This document shows positions 41,593 to 49,197 of a stretch of DNA of 59,886 nucleotides, piece by piece. The stretch covers positions 1 to 59,886 of the forward strand of contig JAFSQV010000010.1 of NCBI GenBank assembly GCA_017446455.1. The letters run 5' to 3'. The stretch's first letter is position 1, and the number at the start of each line of letters is the position of its first letter. The notes under the pieces were generated by a model, which was given only the letters and a program-made list of their open reading frames with translations, was not told where the DNA came from and made no database searches. Position numbers and translations under genes: made by a program. This DNA is from Paludibacteraceae bacterium. Its GTDB lineage: Bacteria; Bacteroidota; Bacteroidia; Bacteroidales; Paludibacteraceae.

Positions 41593-43097
41593 TGTTTATA
41601 AGTATTTGTTTGTATGATTTTCGGTATTTCTTGTGCCCACGGACCGAGGACGGCGTCGAGCGTATAGGCCTTCGCCTCTTTGGCCGTGAGAATGGTGTTC
41701 ATCGGACGTTCCTGCGTGCGGAAATGGAAGACCACCTCGTGCTTCTTAGGCGAGATAATCCTTCCTTTCACATCCCGGGTCTTGTATTCCCCGAAGCGGG
41801 CGGGCACGACGCGCATGCCGGGCAGCGTCCAGCGTTGGTTGTTCTTGCCGTCCGTCAGGCTAAACTCGCCGGCGCTGAAGTCGAGCGTCGTACGCAGGAA
41901 CGCACATTTTGGATAGTTGTTCCAACTGCGGCCGAGACTCACGATCGGGCATTCGCTCTTTATCGTGCAACGCTCGAACACATAGCCCTTGTCCGTCTCT
42001 GCGGCATTGCTCGCGGTGATATAATCCGCACCTTCATTACCCTGCCCTCGCCGTTCACAGTACAGCAGGCAGCGGAGGAAATAGACATTTCCGTTTCCGC
42101 AGATATAATCGACCGTGCCGTGGATCTCGCAGTCCTCGAAGTATTTCAGTCCGCCGACCTTGTCGCTATAGTACGTGTCCTGGTGCGAGAGCAGGCGCAC
42201 ATGTTTGCATACGGTTTTCGTGCCTTGGTCCCATAGACAGACGGCGCGACCGTTGTTGTTGGCGTAGTAGTCGAGCGCATTCTCTATCGTCAGGTTGCTC
42301 AGCACGGTGCCCTCGACATCGTCGGCGATGCGCAGCGTCGCGGTCTTACTGATGGACTCCAGCCGGTAGTCCGGCGCATTGCGGATGATCGTACCCTCCA
42401 TCGACTCGCCGATGATGCTTATCCCGTCGGCTTCGATCGCCGTGAGCGTCAGTCCGCCGAGGTCGTAGATGCCGTTCGGCAGGTAGATGGTCTTATGTCC
42501 GCTCGCATTCGCGTCCGCCAGCGCGCGCAAGAAAAAACGGGCGTTGTCCGAGAGCGTGTCGATATTCACCTCCTGGATATACGCCTTCTCTTCCCCTTTG
42601 TCCGCGTCACAGGGGGATGGCACGAAGGTCTCGCCCTCCACAAATTCGATGCGCTGCAGCACCGCCTCCATGTTCAGCAGGCGGGTGATGAAGATATTGT
42701 TCTGCTCCGCCGTGAGCGGGATACACTGCGTACCCGACTTGCGGATCTCGCAGGTCACGCCGATGCGCGTCTCTTCCATCGGTGTGTCCCCACTCCAGGT
42801 ATGTACCTGCAGCGAGGCGCGGTTGATACCGCTGCGCGGACCGAAGGTCAACTTCAGCACACCCGCCACCGGGGCTTTGGTGAACCAGCACCAACCGGAG
42901 CTGTTCAGCTTGATACCTTTCAAGCCGTTCTTCACTCCCTCGGCATCATTGACGATGCCGCCGAACCGCAGTCCGCGGTCCGGGTTGTTCTGCGGCGGTG
43001 CGTCCGTGTAGTCCCAGAGCAGGTCATTCTCCCCTGCCCACAGGACCACACTCAGCATCACCGCCGATAGGATGGTAAAGAAACGTTCTTTCAACAT
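41589..43097 (-). CDS. Second secreted CE8 pectinesterase
   Basis: 502 residues, signal peptide MLKERFFTILSAVMLSVVLWA. One N-terminal beta module, then CE8 at about 180-450 with HQDTYYSDKVGG, GTVDYICGNG and LGRSWNN. LKYFEDCEIHGTVD is shared with the neighbour, showing gene duplication; the C-terminal tail motif is missing. The first codons (Met-Leu-Lys) lie in a CTTTCAA-type 7-base repeat at 43088-43120. Confidence 0.88.
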   Translation of the reverse strand: MLKERFFTILSAVMLSVVLWAGENDLLWDYTDAPPQNNPDRGLRFGGIVNDAEGVKNGLKGIKLNSSGWCWFTKAPVAGVLKLTFGPRSGINRASLQVHTWSGDTPMEETRIGVTCEIRKSGTQCIPLTAEQNNIFITRLLNMEAVLQRIEFVEGETFVPSPCDADKGEEKAYIQEVNIDTLSDNARFFLRALADANASGHKTIYLPNGIYDLGGLTLTAIEADGISIIGESMEGTIIRNAPDYRLESISKTATLRIADDVEGTVLSNLTIENALDYYANNNGRAVCLWDQGTKTVCKHVRLLSHQDTYYSDKVGGLKYFEDCEIHGTVDYICGNGNVYFLRCLLYCERRGQGNEGADYITASNAAETDKGYVFERCTIKSECPIVSLGRSWNNYPKCAFLRTTLDFSAGEFSLTDGKNNQRWTLPGMRVVPARFGEYKTRDVKGRIISPKKHEVVFHFRTQERPMNTILTAKEAKAYTLDAVLGPWAQEIPKIIQTNTYKQ

Positions 43098-43120
43098 TAA
43101 ACGTTAAACTTTCAACTTTA
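43088..43120 (-). repeat. 7-base repeat spacer (CTTTCAA) over the pectinesterase start
   Basis: CTTTCAA, CATTAAA, CGTTAAA, CTTTCAA, CTTTA; the start codon complement (43095-43097) is inside the second unit. It is the complement of the repeat at 2303. Confidence 0.75.
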
Positions 43121-43396
43121 TCACGCGTTTTTGCGGCGCTCGAGTTGGGACTCGAGGGCATTGAGGCAAGCGTCGAGTGCTTCCTCGAAGCTGTCGGCGG
43201 TCTTCTCTGCGAAGAGGCCGGCGATGCGCACTTTTACTTCTTTGTTAGCGTTCGTCTGCGGCTTGATGACCGACATGCGGATCTCCACTTTGTCGTCGCC
43301 GTTGAGGTGGCGCTCAAAACGATTCATTTTCTTCTCAATAAACTGCTCCAGTTTCTCCGCCATTTCAAAATTGACGGCATTGATCGTTACGTTCAT
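43121..43396 (-). CDS. hpf: Ribosome hibernation-promoting factor, short form (HPF/YfiA)
   Basis: 91 residues from ATG 43396, downstream of the promoter. MNVTINAVNFEMAEKLEQFIEK, RFERHLNGDDKVEI, and the basic tail with SFEEALDACLNALESQLERRK fit the short HPF fold that binds the 30S decoding site during stationary phase. The longer upstream frame precedes the promoter and is not used. Confidence 0.9.
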   Translation of the reverse strand: MNVTINAVNFEMAEKLEQFIEKKMNRFERHLNGDDKVEIRMSVIKPQTNANKEVKVRIAGLFAEKTADSFEEALDACLNALESQLERRKNA

Positions 43397-43442
43397 ACTA
43401 CAAATATTTAAAAGGTTAAACGATAATATCTCTTTGCGGGTG

Positions 43443-43473
43443 CAAAAGTACAAAAAAAAAATGACATACACAA
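43443..43473 (-). promoter_or_regulatory. Promoter of hpf
   Basis: ACAA complement (TTGT, 43470-43473), 19 bases, TACTTTTG (43443-43450) on the minus strand. Confidence 0.65.
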
Positions 43474-43516
43474 GTGTGTATGTATTTTTCATGCATTTTT
43501 ATGGTATATTTTATGC

Positions 43517-44431
43517 CTACCGCCACATGCCAAGACAGCGGCAAGGGGTCTTCTTCGGGTGTGACGCAGAAGCATCGTAAGGAGCGATCGCGTAGGAGAT
43601 TTTGATGCCTACGTCAAAGAGCGCCAGCTGATTCACTAGTTTTTGTCCTTGGCGATTAGCTTCTATAACTGGTGTTAAAATGCGCTGGAGCGGAAAGCCG
43701 TCCCGCGTATCCGTGAGCATAATCATACTGATAGCGTCGCTCTGCGCGGGCGAATACTTGCTTAAACAATAATCGCCGTACACACCAACCATAATATACG
43801 AGTTGTGCGTGCGGGAGTTTTTGTTAATAGGTATCTTATAACTCAGTTCAGCCGTTGCCCACCACTGCACTCTCGGCAGCGCCAGTTGCCCTTCGTTAAC
43901 CATCGAGAAATTGCGCGAAGCGGCCAGCGGATAGGACTCTTCCACAAGGTTGTCGTAATCGGGGTAATAGACCGAAAGCGCCGCATTTTCCACGCTCTGT
44001 TTCCAACTGTTGGTCAGCGGGAAGACGGCTTTCGCACCTACCAGAAACAGGACATTCTTCGCCGACAGCGCCACTTGTACCGGCACTCCGACCGACCACG
44101 TCGTGTAGCGCTCGCTGAGGTTACCGATCAGGTAATCCACATCCATCTTTTGCTCCTCTACATCAATCGTCGAATAGTGGTCTTCGTAGTTGATTTTTCT
44201 AAATCCCGCTTGATGATAGTCGCACGAGAGACCGATACGAAAACCGATCACGTAAGGCGAGAGGTAGTTGTAATAGAGTTGCGCGCCGCCGTTCAGTCCC
44301 AATTGCGACTGTACATACACCGGTTGGGACGACCAACCGGCCACACCGCCGTGCACACCTATCTCAAACAGGTGTTCTGCATGCGCCATAAGCGGGAAAA
44401 GCAGTACTATGGATAGCATCAGGCGTCTCAT
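43517..44431 (-). CDS. Outer-membrane beta-barrel-like protein of unknown function
   Basis: 304 residues from ATG 44431, with signal MRRLMLSIVLLFPLMAHA. Alternating hydrophobic/polar strands (GVHGGVAGWSS, GGAQLYYNYL, IGFRIGLSCDYHQ) and an aromatic-rich pattern suggest a small barrel (OmpW/PorT-like class). The last strand may be FDVGIKISYAI, but a Cys/basic tail follows. It starts by ATGA overlap at the end of the large secreted protein, so the two are translationally coupled and may act together. Confidence 0.65.
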   Translation of the reverse strand: MRRLMLSIVLLFPLMAHAEHLFEIGVHGGVAGWSSQPVYVQSQLGLNGGAQLYYNYLSPYVIGFRIGLSCDYHQAGFRKINYEDHYSTIDVEEQKMDVDYLIGNLSERYTTWSVGVPVQVALSAKNVLFLVGAKAVFPLTNSWKQSVENAALSVYYPDYDNLVEESYPLAASRNFSMVNEGQLALPRVQWWATAELSYKIPINKNSRTHNSYIMVGVYGDYCLSKYSPAQSDAISMIMLTDTRDGFPLQRILTPVIEANRQGQKLVNQLALFDVGIKISYAIAPYDASASHPKKTPCRCLGMWR

Positions 44432-47400
44432 GGTACAAACTTCTTTTCTGTCCATACTTGATCGCCCTGCTCGTAGCGATAGAGATAGATGCCGTGCGTC
44501 ACTTGGTTTTCCCGAACAGGCACACCACGGCTGTCATAGATAAACACGTGTACCGGCTGTTCTTCCTGTACTGCTGTGTTGATTTCCAGAATATTGGAGC
44601 ACACCTCCTCGTCGCCGTCAAGCGTAAGTATCACTTGGAATGTACCGTGCAGTTCGTCAAACTCCGAATAGTCGTCTTCGTTCGCGCCGGGGATTGGTTC
44701 GCCGTTCTTGTACCACTGATATCTAAGTACCGTGCGGTTCGGGAACAGTTCGCGCACTTTCATATTATCGACAAGTAGCACCCAATTATATTTATTCACA
44801 ATAATCGGATAACATTCCGGCTCAGGCGGTGTCGGCGGATCCGGTGGTGTTGGCGGCACAGGCGGCTCACAATACTCTATTTCTACGTGTAGCACATAAT
44901 AAACACTATCGAAGCCGCAGCTGCTTCGGAGTGTGTCACGCAGGGTGTCTGCCAAAGCGAATGACTTTTTGCGCCAAGTGATTTGCGGTAGAGTGTCGCA
45001 GACAGTTGTGTCCGTCCTCACCGTACCCGGTGTCATGCAAAGGCGGATCTCGATGTCATCCAGCGCAAAATCATTACCGTTTCCATTGGTCACATTGTTG
45101 TATATAGACAGACGGATGGCATTCACGCCTATAGGGACGGTGAAGTTCATACCGACAAGGTGCCACGCGGATGAGTATTGCCAATCGGTTTTAGCCGGTA
45201 GATTCTCGTCAAAAGGAATCTCTTTGGTGTTCTTTTCCGCTAAGGTCTCGCCTGTTTGCGGATTCGTCAACACGAACTTCAGACAAGGCGCAATGACAGG
45301 ACCACGGTTGCGCGTGTACCAATCGTATTGGAACCATGTGAACACATTCGCTACGTAAGCACTGAAAGTCAGTTCTATACCTTCGCATAAACCACTGATT
45401 TCCGTTTGGTAGAACTGCTGGTTGCCTCCACTGCCGTCTATCTCCATAAAATAGCCGCGCGAGTAATCGTTCGGATAGGTATGGTCATCCTGAATGTACC
45501 ATTGGGAGCGATAAGTGGATTGGTCTGCGCCGGGCAAAGACCATCCGGTGGTATCTCCGTTACAATAGCCTGATTTGGTGACAATATATTTGCCGGAACC
45601 CATACTATGGAAAACATCACTGGTTACATGGTCGTAACTCATACCCATCACGGGTGTTTCACGTACCCGTGTATCGCCTGGGTCATTGCCACCGAAATCC
45701 TCGCGGAAGAGCAACAATCCATCCGTACAAAGTTCTTCCATGGGCGGTTCCGGCGGCTCACAGGTGTTCACTTTCAGCAGGAACGGCTCGCTCATTGCAC
45801 GGCAATTGAGGCTCTCAATATTACCCTCTCCGGAAACGGCTACCCGGTACCAACCGGAATCGGTTTTCTGAACAGCCGACACAGAGAGTACATTTGTTGT
45901 CTCACTCAACTCTGTCCATGTGAGACTATCCATTGAGTGCCACCATTTATACGCCAATGGCTCGGCAAACGTACCGTCGTTCGTGAAGTCGGCAGTTAAT
46001 GTCGTTGCTGTATTCTTGCATACTTCCGGTTCACCTTCTATCGTTACCGGCGGCGCACACAGACGAATCTCGATGTCGTCGAGTGCGAAGTCATTACCTG
46101 TCGTACCCGTCGCGTTGTTGTAAATAGTCAATTGGATTTTGTCTAGTCCGCTCGGCACAGTGAAATTCATACCCACCAAGTGCCACTCAGCGGACTGTTT
46201 CCAGCACGTATTATCTCCGGTATAGGAATCATCGTATGGGATGTCTCCGGTATCGTATGTCGCCAATTCGGCTCCTGTATCGGGATTGGTCAACACGAAT
46301 TTCAATCGCGGATAAGAGTATCTTCCGGGACTGCCTACATACATGCCCCAAGTCATAACATTTGCTACATAAGCCGAGAAGGTCAACTTCGCACCTTCAC
46401 ACAACCCGTCGATAGTTGTCGAATAAAACGCTGCATGATCCCCAGCGCCGTCTATTTCCAGCAAATAGCCGCGTGTCAGGTCTCCAAAATGCGTGTGGTC
46501 ATCTTGTAAGTGCCATTGAGAAGTACCATTACCATTGCAATATCCTTGTTTCGTCACCAAATATTTTCCCGCCCCCATACTGCCAAACGCGTCAGTAGTT
46601 GCCTGCTCATAACTCATGCCCGAAACCGGATCTTGACCTACTCTCGGATCCTCCGGGTCATTCCCACCGAAGTCCTCGCGGAAAAGCAATGTGCCTTCCA
46701 TACATAGATCATCCGACGGCGGTTCACATTCTTTGACATTCAACAAGAACGGCTCGCTCATTGCACGGCAGTTGAGGCTCTCAATATTACCCTCTCCGGA
46801 AACGGCTACCCTATACCAGCCGGAATCGGTTTTCTGAGCAGCCGACACAGAGAGTACATTTGTGGTCTCACTCAACTCTGTCCATGTGAGACTATCCATT
46901 GAGTGCCACCATTTATACGCCAATGGCTCGGCAAACGTACCGTCGTTCGTGAAGTCGGCAGTTAATGTCGTTGCTGTATTCTCGCATACTTCCGGTTCAC
47001 CTTCTATCGTTACCGGCGGCGCACACAGACGAATCTCGATGTCGTCGAGTGCGAAGTCATTACCATTGTTAGACGTGCAGGCATTCTTGATAGTCAGCTT
47101 GACAGCCGTTTTGCCCGAAGGTACCTCAAAATTCGTACCTACAAGATGCCATTGTGCGGAATGGCGCCATTCAAGAGATACCGCCTCGTCTTGGTAACTC
47201 CTGTCCACAGGAATAGGGCCGGTATTATAAGGCGGCGCCAACGCTATACCTGTCTCTGGATCTTGAAGAATAAAGCTCAACTCCGGATCTCCGGTGTTAC
47301 CACTCTGGTCATAAGAAAAAGAGATGGTTATATTCGCTACGTACGCAGAAAAAGTCAATGTGCTGCCTTCGCATAAACCGTCTATGACCGCCTCATACAA

Positions 47401-47769
47401 AGTAACATTATCGACACTGCCATCTATCTCAAGCAAGTAGCCCCGCGTGTAGTCATTCGGGTAGGTGTGGTCATCCATCTTAAACCAGTGCGAGTAGTTG
47501 TACCCGGCTGTCGAGTTGCGATAACCTGTTTTAGTCAATAGGTACCGTCCGCTTCCCATGCCCACACATGGAGACCACCCGCCCATGCATGAAGCGGTGT
47601 CATAAATCTGCGTGTACGCACTTGTCATACCTATCACGGGATTCGTACCGGCCACAGGGTCATTCACATCATTCCCGCCAAAATCCTCCCGAAAGAGCAA
47701 TGTGCCTTCCATACATAGATCCTCCTGCGCATACAGCCCCGCACCAACGCCCAATAGCATCAGCGCCAC
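44428..47769 (-). CDS. Large secreted protein with three repeated EDFGGND/Ig-like modules
   Basis: 1113 residues. The start is a GTG at 47769 (VALMLLGVGAGLYAQ signal), uncertain: no ATG precedes it in frame after the nearby TACATTTG (47808-47815, minus). Three modules begin with LFREDFGGND, carry HLVGTNFEVPSG or HLVGMNFTVPSG and end with GNDFALDDIEIRLC. The first two are each followed by an Ig-like domain (AQKTDSGWYRVAV or VQKTDSGWYRVAV). A Pro-rich linker and a C-terminal GIYLYRYEQGDQVWTEKKFV, resembling type-A T9SS tails, end the protein. Likely surface-displayed and ligand-binding. Confidence 0.75.
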   Translation of the reverse strand: MALMLLGVGAGLYAQEDLCMEGTLLFREDFGGNDVNDPVAGTNPVIGMTSAYTQIYDTASCMGGWSPCVGMGSGRYLLTKTGYRNSTAGYNYSHWFKMDDHTYPNDYTRGYLLEIDGSVDNVTLYEAVIDGLCEGSTLTFSAYVANITISFSYDQSGNTGDPELSFILQDPETGIALAPPYNTGPIPVDRSYQDEAVSLEWRHSAQWHLVGTNFEVPSGKTAVKLTIKNACTSNNGNDFALDDIEIRLCAPPVTIEGEPEVCENTATTLTADFTNDGTFAEPLAYKWWHSMDSLTWTELSETTNVLSVSAAQKTDSGWYRVAVSGEGNIESLNCRAMSEPFLLNVKECEPPSDDLCMEGTLLFREDFGGNDPEDPRVGQDPVSGMSYEQATTDAFGSMGAGKYLVTKQGYCNGNGTSQWHLQDDHTHFGDLTRGYLLEIDGAGDHAAFYSTTIDGLCEGAKLTFSAYVANVMTWGMYVGSPGRYSYPRLKFVLTNPDTGAELATYDTGDIPYDDSYTGDNTCWKQSAEWHLVGMNFTVPSGLDKIQLTIYNNATGTTGNDFALDDIEIRLCAPPVTIEGEPEVCKNTATTLTADFTNDGTFAEPLAYKWWHSMDSLTWTELSETTNVLSVSAVQKTDSGWYRVAVSGEGNIESLNCRAMSEPFLLKVNTCEPPEPPMEELCTDGLLLFREDFGGNDPGDTRVRETPVMGMSYDHVTSDVFHSMGSGKYIVTKSGYCNGDTTGWSLPGADQSTYRSQWYIQDDHTYPNDYSRGYFMEIDGSGGNQQFYQTEISGLCEGIELTFSAYVANVFTWFQYDWYTRNRGPVIAPCLKFVLTNPQTGETLAEKNTKEIPFDENLPAKTDWQYSSAWHLVGMNFTVPIGVNAIRLSIYNNVTNGNGNDFALDDIEIRLCMTPGTVRTDTTVCDTLPQITWRKKSFALADTLRDTLRSSCGFDSVYYVLHVEIEYCEPPVPPTPPDPPTPPEPECYPIIVNKYNWVLLVDNMKVRELFPNRTVLRYQWYKNGEPIPGANEDDYSEFDELHGTFQVILTLDGDEEVCSNILEINTAVQEEQPVHVFIYDSRGVPVRENQVTHGIYLYRYEQGDQVWTEKKFVP
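45781..46098 (-). repeat. 318-base near-identical direct repeat, copy 2
   Basis: Nearly identical to 46747-47064, offset 966 bases (322 codons). Covers the Ig-like domain and the end of the preceding module. Confidence 0.85.
46747..47064 (-). repeat. 318-base near-identical direct repeat, copy 1
   Basis: Partner of 45781-46098 within the same gene. Neighbouring parts of the modules are much more diverged, which suggests recent gene conversion or duplication. Confidence 0.85.
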
Positions 47770-47860
47770 AAGTAGCTTTCTATGTGAAAATCGAGCTAGA
47801 ATAAAGCAAATGTATTTATGTTTTCAGCGCTCCCTCACGCCTTTTACTATGTCTTTTCCC

Positions 47861-47910
47861 CCTTGCTGTTTTACGCCGGCAAGCGACGATTGCTTTTTTA
47901 CGCAGTCAAG
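47861..47910. repeat. ~50-base dispersed repeat, copy 2
   Basis: Same order of CTTGCTGTTTTACG, GGCAAGCGACG, TTGCTTTTTTACGC and GTCAAG as 24652-24703, with a few differences. It lies just after the stop of the 50-codon gene. Confidence 0.7.
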
Positions 47911-47929
47911 GAGACCCTGACTGGAGGGG

Positions 47930-48082
47930 TTAAATCGCTACTGTGAACGGGTCGACTTGCTTTACTACACCGTTCTCACTAAAGATGAGCGGCTGGTTGT
48001 CACGACGATGTTGCTCAACAACACGACGATGCGTTATTTGCAATCCTTGGTTAATCTTGGATTCTAATTCTCTTTCGCTCAT
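47930..48082 (-). CDS. 50-residue partner of the zeta-type kinase (antitoxin-like)
   Basis: Reverse-strand ATG at 48082 gives 50 residues from MSERELESKI through QITHRRVVEQHRRDNQPLIF to VKQVDPFTVAI, then TAA. The ATG overlaps the kinase stop (ATGA, 48079-48082). The pattern (helix with HRR..EQ, then PLIFSENGVVKQVDP) is of the type found in short proteins next to COG4185 kinases in Bacteroidota. A neutralising role is inferred from arrangement only. Confidence 0.75.
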   Translation of the reverse strand: MSERELESKINQGLQITHRRVVEQHRRDNQPLIFSENGVVKQVDPFTVAI

Positions 48083-48657
48083 ATCTTTTGTATTAATTGG
48101 TTCCACATTTCAGATTCTATCACATCAATAGCATCCGTTTGAGTTTTCTTTCTTGCAACTAATTGCGCCGGTGTTCTCATATTATTGTACACTAACACAC
48201 TGTCGCAAATAGGCATATACAGGTTTATCAAGTTATAGATGCCGCGTGTGAAACGGCGACGGATATCTTCTTCCGGAATGCCGTGCCCGCCGTTCATTAC
48301 GCGCTGTGCCACACGGGCTATCGCTTGCTCTTCGTTCTCCAAGAAGAAAAAGATCAGGTGTACCTTATATCCTATAGTTTGTGCACGGCGCACAAGATGC
48401 ACATAAGAGCGGGTTGAAAGTGTCGTTTCTATAGCGAAATCCACTTTCTGCGGCAATAACTCGTCTATACGTTGGAGCATTATTCGTCCCGCCTGAAAGG
48501 AAACAGTCGCCGGCGCAAAGGGCGACAAACCACGCGCTATCTCGTCTGCATTTACAAAGTTCGGGCAATGCAACACTTCTGGTAACAAGTTATAAGCGGC
48601 TGTAGTCTTTCCTGCACCGTTCGGACCTGCGATAATGTAAAAATTAGGATGTTGCAT
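48079..48657 (-). CDS. Zeta-toxin-like / COG4185 P-loop kinase
   Basis: 192 residues. Walker A is AGPNGAGKTTAA, with NADEIARGLSPF (zeta-type substrate loop), FAIETTLSTRSY and the LID-like arginines RVAQRV and RRRFTRGIYNL. Zeta toxins phosphorylate UDP-N-acetylglucosamine; COG4185 members are often proposed toxins, but the substrate is not proven. Its own strong promoter and overlap with a tiny downstream gene suggest a two-gene unit. Confidence 0.85.
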   Translation of the reverse strand: MQHPNFYIIAGPNGAGKTTAAYNLLPEVLHCPNFVNADEIARGLSPFAPATVSFQAGRIMLQRIDELLPQKVDFAIETTLSTRSYVHLVRRAQTIGYKVHLIFFFLENEEQAIARVAQRVMNGGHGIPEEDIRRRFTRGIYNLINLYMPICDSVLVYNNMRTPAQLVARKKTQTDAIDVIESEMWNQLIQKI

Positions 48658-48682
48658 CTTCCTTTCTTAACCTTTGCGGCTG

Positions 48683-48713
48683 CAAAGGTACAAAGATTTT
48701 TTGATATATGCAA
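48683..48713 (-). promoter_or_regulatory. Promoter of the kinase/small-protein pair
   Basis: TTGC (48710-48713), 19 bases, TACCTTTG (48683-48690) on the minus strand. The 11-base array begins 40 bases upstream. Confidence 0.75.
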
Positions 48714-48752
48714 GAATTTAATACAAAATTATTCAATTATGATGCTTTCAGG

Positions 48753-48862
48753 GGGTGCAGCGAGGGTGTAGTCGGGGTGCAAAATACCCTGAAAGATCCC
48801 CGAAAACCTCGCACTTACCGCGTACTTATGACGCACTTATCTCGCACTTATCACGCACTAAA
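48753..48862. repeat. 11-base-period tandem array, ten units
   Basis: Ten in-phase units: GGGTGCAGCGA, GGGTGTAGTCG, GGGTGCAAAAT, ACCCTGAAAGA, TCCCCGAAAAC, CTCGCACTTAC, CGCGTACTTAT, GACGCACTTAT, CTCGCACTTAT, CACGCACTAAA. The first three share GGGTG with the array at 22430-22528; the last five share CGCACTTA. A 98-codon frame runs across it but reflects the repeat. Confidence 0.8.
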
Positions 48863-49197
48863 TTTTGCATGTTATTTCATTGGTATTATATACACAGTAT
48901 ATAATACTATAGAGATAATAAAAAATCAGGAAAAGAAGGAAGAAAGCACAAAAAAAGCGTCGCACAACTTTTGCTCGAGAAAACTTCCTGAGAATAGGAT
49001 TTGAGGCCTGCTTGTCCCTCTGTAATCCGGCCACCTCATCGCTACCACTCTCGTGGGTCTCGGCGTAGAGTACCGGCACGCCATTAGTGAAGCATTTGCA
49101 CTCGGTTAGTTGTTATTTGTTGAGTTTTCCGGTTCCTATGCGTTGTACGACACTTATGTTAAGCTGTTAAACTGTTAAGCCATTAAATTGTAAGTTA
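48863..49197. other. Gene-free stretch, possible coding remnant
   Basis: AT-rich to about 48990, then a GC-richer 100 bases. On the minus strand this reads QLTECKCFTNGVPVLYAETH and GSDEVAGLQRDKQASNP, without a plausible start (an in-frame TAA just upstream, GTG at 49079) and ending in a hydrophobic low-complexity run. It could be a decayed gene piece or a dispersed repeat. No promoter or RNA is recognised. Short TGTTAA repeats occur at 49156-49197. Confidence 0.35.

Noticed and set aside
48708-49004. 98-codon plus-strand gene beside the kinase
   Set aside because: Much of it is the translation of the 11-base array, and the start overlaps the opposite promoter's -33 box; no coding signature.
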